A stretch of 8,014 nucleotides of DNA from Actinomycetota bacterium (GTDB lineage: Bacteria; Actinomycetota; Actinomycetes; Nanopelagicales; Nanopelagicaceae). Location: the NCBI GenBank assembly GCA_009704515.1, contig WLDZ01000040.1, positions 1-8,014 of the forward strand, given 5' to 3'. Of this stretch, positions 6,176 to 8,014 are shown one piece after another (the stretch's first letter is position 1; each line of letters begins with the position of its first letter). Below the pieces are notes generated by a model that was not told where the DNA came from, searched no databases, and saw only the letters and a list, made by a program, of their open reading frames with translations. The translations under genes and the position numbers were made by a program.

Positions 6176-6258
6176 CGGAGGACGTGGGATTTGAACCCAC
6201 GAGGCTTTCACCTGCCGGTTTTCAAGACCGGTGCACTCGGCCGCTATGCGAGTCCTCC
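6176..6258 (-). tRNA. tRNA-Ser (anticodon TGA)
   Basis: A class II tRNA of 83 nt folds fully. The acceptor stem is GGAGGAC/GTCCTCC, the D arm has a GCA/TGC stem, and the anticodon stem CCGGT/ACCGG has loop CTTGAAA, giving anticodon TGA for UCN serine codons. The long variable arm AGGT-GAAA-GCCT is typical of serine, and the T arm is GTGGG-TTCAAAT-CCCAC. The discriminator is G, as expected for bacterial tRNA-Ser. The 3' CCA is not encoded (CGG follows), so it must be added after transcription. It begins 38 nt after the HAD stop, so it may be cotranscribed with serS and the HAD gene. A weak TAGCCT element about 7 nt upstream could be its own -10 box. Confidence 0.97.
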
Positions 6259-6296
6259 GTGGGAGAGGCTACCCGAGTTTGAGTGTTTTTGAAAAA

Positions 6297-7121
6297 TTAA
6301 GCAGGTAGATCGAGGAGCGCATCTATCGCTTTGGCGACGCCATCTTCTTCACATGGCGCAGCCACGCTCTTGGCGATGAGGGCTCCATCTGGATGGCCCG
6401 AAGCCATTGCATATGAGCGACCTGACCAAGCAAGCATTGAGAAGTCGTTGGGATTATCACCAAAGGTCACGCAATCAGCTGCATCGATACCTAGGCGGGC
6501 AGCCATCTTTGCCAGCGTTGCGCCTTTTGAAACATTTATTGCAGAAATTTCAAGAAGTGAATCATCTGGATTGGAGTGGGTGACGGTTACTAAACCATCA
6601 AGGACAGGAATTGCAATATCGAGCATTACATCGGATGAGAGATTCTGCGCTGAACAACGAGCCAAAAGTTTGAGTGCTGGGGCTTGGATAACCTCTTCAA
6701 TGCTATTGACACCAACATTATCTAAGCCCACATCCCAGCGAGGAATGTATGCCTTCTCGCGATGAAAATAACTATGCGATTCGACCGCAAATGAAACATC
6801 CGTGATGGCAAGGCGCAATCTCTTAACAGTTTCTAGTTGATCATCAACGCTAATTAGCCATTGCTCTAGAACTTTATCACCCAGTAAGTCATACAACATT
6901 GCACCGTTACCACAAATTGCATTACCAAAACCAAAAGCTTCTCTAATTTCAGGCATCCAACGTGGTGGACGGCCGGTTACAAAGAATATTTCAACACCCA
7001 AATCGCGAGCGCGCTTAAAAGTAGTAACAGTGCGATCTGAGATTGTGCCATCGTGATTGACGATGGTTCCATCGAGATCGGTTGCGATGAGTTTTGGACG
7101 ACGACCGGTCACTGAACTCAT
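6297..7121 (-). CDS. Cof-type HAD-IIB family phosphatase
   Basis: A 274-residue soluble hydrolase with all four HAD motifs. D15 and D17 lie in TDLDGT (nucleophile and acid/base), T49 in FVTGRP, K199 in [11 protein letters not shown], and D222, N223 and D226 in [12 protein letters not shown]. About 115 residues between motifs II and III form the type IIB cap, which sets substrate choice. Members of this class typically dephosphorylate sugar phosphates, nucleotides or flavin precursors, and the sequence alone does not name the substrate. The ATG overlaps the serS stop as ATGA, so it is translated in a coupled way from the same mRNA. The position between serS and tRNA-Ser suggests, but does not prove, a housekeeping role tied to serine or tRNA metabolism. 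Confidence 0.9.
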   Translation of the reverse strand: MSSVTGRRPKLIATDLDGTIVNHDGTISDRTVTTFKRARDLGVEIFFVTGRPPRWMPEIREAFGFGNAICGNGAMLYDLLGDKVLEQWLISVDDQLETVKRLRLAITDVSFAVESHSYFHREKAYIPRWDVGLDNVGVNSIEEVIQAPALKLLARCSAQNLSSDVMLDIAIPVLDGLVTVTHSNPDDSLLEISAINVSKGATLAKMAARLGIDAADCVTFGDNPNDFSMLAWSGRSYAMASGHPDGALIAKSVAAPCEEDGVAKAIDALLDLPA

Positions 7122-8014
7122 ACTAATTCGAGCTTTGCAGTGCCTAGGAATGGTTGCAGAGCAGCCGGAACATTAACGGTGCCATCTGCGTTCTGGTGGT
7201 TTTCAAGAATCGCAACAATCATTCGTGGAATCGCAACCAGTGTGCCATTTAGTGTGGCTACCGCCTTTGTGCCATCGCTATCTTTATAGCGAATATTGAG
7301 GCGGCGGGCTTGAAATTCAGTGCAATTAGATGTGCTTGTGACTTCGCGGTAGGCGCCTTGGGTTGGAATCCATGCTTCGATATCGAATTTACGTGTAGCA
7401 CTTGATCCTAGATCGCCAGATGCAACATCGATAACACGATAAGGAATCTCCATTGCATTAAGGAAATCTTTCTCCCACTGCAACAAACGCTGGTGTTCTG
7501 CCGCGGCATCTTCTGGTTTGCAGAAGGTAAACATTTCGACCTTATCGAATTGATGGACACGGATGATTCCACGAGTATCTTTTCCGTAGGTTCCTGCTTC
7601 ACGGCGGAAACATGATGAATATCCGGCATAGCGCAATGGCAATTTATCACCGTTAAGAATTTCATCCATATGCATAGCTGCGAGTGGAACCTCGGAGGTA
7701 CCTACTAGATATACATCGTCGCTTTCAATGCGATAGACATTCTCTGCGGCTTGACCAAGAAATCCTGTTCCTTCCATTGCAGCTGGATTAACAAGAACCG
7801 GAGGAATAACTGGGGTAAAACCATTTTTGCGAGCACTTTGGATTGCATAGTTAACCAGTGCAAACTCAAGCATCGCACCTGCGCCCGTTAAATAGTATGA
7901 GCGAGAGCCTGCAACTTTGGCGCCGCGTTCGGTATCAATAGCCCCTAGCAATTTACCAAGTTCTACGTGATCTTTTGGGGCGAAGCCATCTTTTGCAAAA
8001 TCTCGAGGTGTTCC
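7118..8014 (-). CDS. serS: Seryl-tRNA synthetase, C-terminal part (5' end beyond window)
   Basis: Class II synthetase that activates serine and charges tRNA-Ser in the cytosol. The frame stays open to the right edge, so 298 codons are visible and roughly 120 N-terminal residues, including most of the tRNA-binding coiled coil, are outside. A TTG at 7951 is internal and is not the start: upstream codons encode [20 protein letters not shown], typical SerRS sequence. Motif 2 is seen in [21 protein letters not shown], here split for clarity as [10 protein letters not shown] then [11 protein letters not shown]. The serine-site segment [12 protein letters not shown] follows, and motif 3 lies in [20 protein letters not shown]. 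The C-terminal end ([10 protein letters not shown]) matches actinobacterial enzymes. The stop overlaps the HAD start as ATGA. Nothing in the visible part suggests loss of function. The tRNA-Ser gene lies about 860 nt downstream on the same strand. Confidence 0.97.
   Translation of the reverse strand, partial: GTPRDFAKDGFAPKDHVELGKLLGAIDTERGAKVAGSRSYYLTGAGAMLEFALVNYAIQSARKNGFTPVIPPVLVNPAAMEGTGFLGQAAENVYRIESDDVYLVGTSEVPLAAMHMDEILNGDKLPLRYAGYSSCFRREAGTYGKDTRGIIRVHQFDKVEMFTFCKPEDAAAEHQRLLQWEKDFLNAMEIPYRVIDVASGDLGSSATRKFDIEAWIPTQGAYREVTSTSNCTEFQARRLNIRYKDSDGTKAVATLNGTLVAIPRMIVAILENHQNADGTVNVPAALQPFLGTAKLELV

Noticed and set aside
6100..6282. Short plus-strand open frame across the terminator and tRNA
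   Set aside because: It is explained completely by the tRNA-Ser gene and its terminator on the other strand.

Overview
The window is compact bacterial chromosome with moderate base composition. The protein families point to Actinomycetota: a SerRS of actinobacterial type, the aminopeptidase P form with a long N-terminal extension, and above all a succinate dehydrogenase whose gene order and anchor protein match the mycobacterial Sdh1 type. The base composition looks lower than in typical high-GC members. Together with stop/start overlaps at nearly every junction, this suggests a streamlined lineage such as the freshwater acI group (Nanopelagicales). That placement is inference and was not tested against any database.

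Layout. (1) Positions 1-1479, plus strand: a complete Xaa-Pro aminopeptidase, probably translated from a leaderless mRNA. (2) Positions 1492-5991, minus strand: a six-gene run transcribed leftward, sdhC - sdhA - sdhB - small four-helix membrane protein (PF04020 type) - crcB - crcB. Only the sdhC/sdhA junction has a gap (19 nt, with a good ribosome binding site). The other four junctions overlap by 1 or 4 nt (TAATG, TAATG, CTGA, ATGA), so the run looks like one translationally coupled operon. It converges on the aminopeptidase gene with 12 nt between stop codons. (3) Positions 5992-6175: the only real intergenic space, holding the sdhC leader with three dyad-type elements and a clear intrinsic terminator for the tRNA gene. 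(4) Positions 6176-8014, minus strand: tRNA-Ser(UGA), a Cof-type HAD phosphatase, and the 3' two thirds of serS, which runs off the right edge. serS and the HAD gene overlap by ATGA, and the tRNA starts 38 nt after the HAD stop.

How the genes work together. SdhC/A/B form a membrane succinate:quinone oxidoreductase joining the TCA cycle to the respiratory chain. The two CrcB proteins are most simply read as the two chains of a heterodimeric fluoride channel. SerRS and tRNA-Ser form an enzyme/substrate pair encoded side by side.

I see no mobile element, CRISPR array, toxin-antitoxin pair, phage module or obviously new system. The points most worth a second look are the complementary loss of pore phenylalanines in the two CrcB chains, an apparent CTG start codon in a CTGA overlap, the Cys/His motif in SdhC, and the repeated palindromes in front of sdhC.
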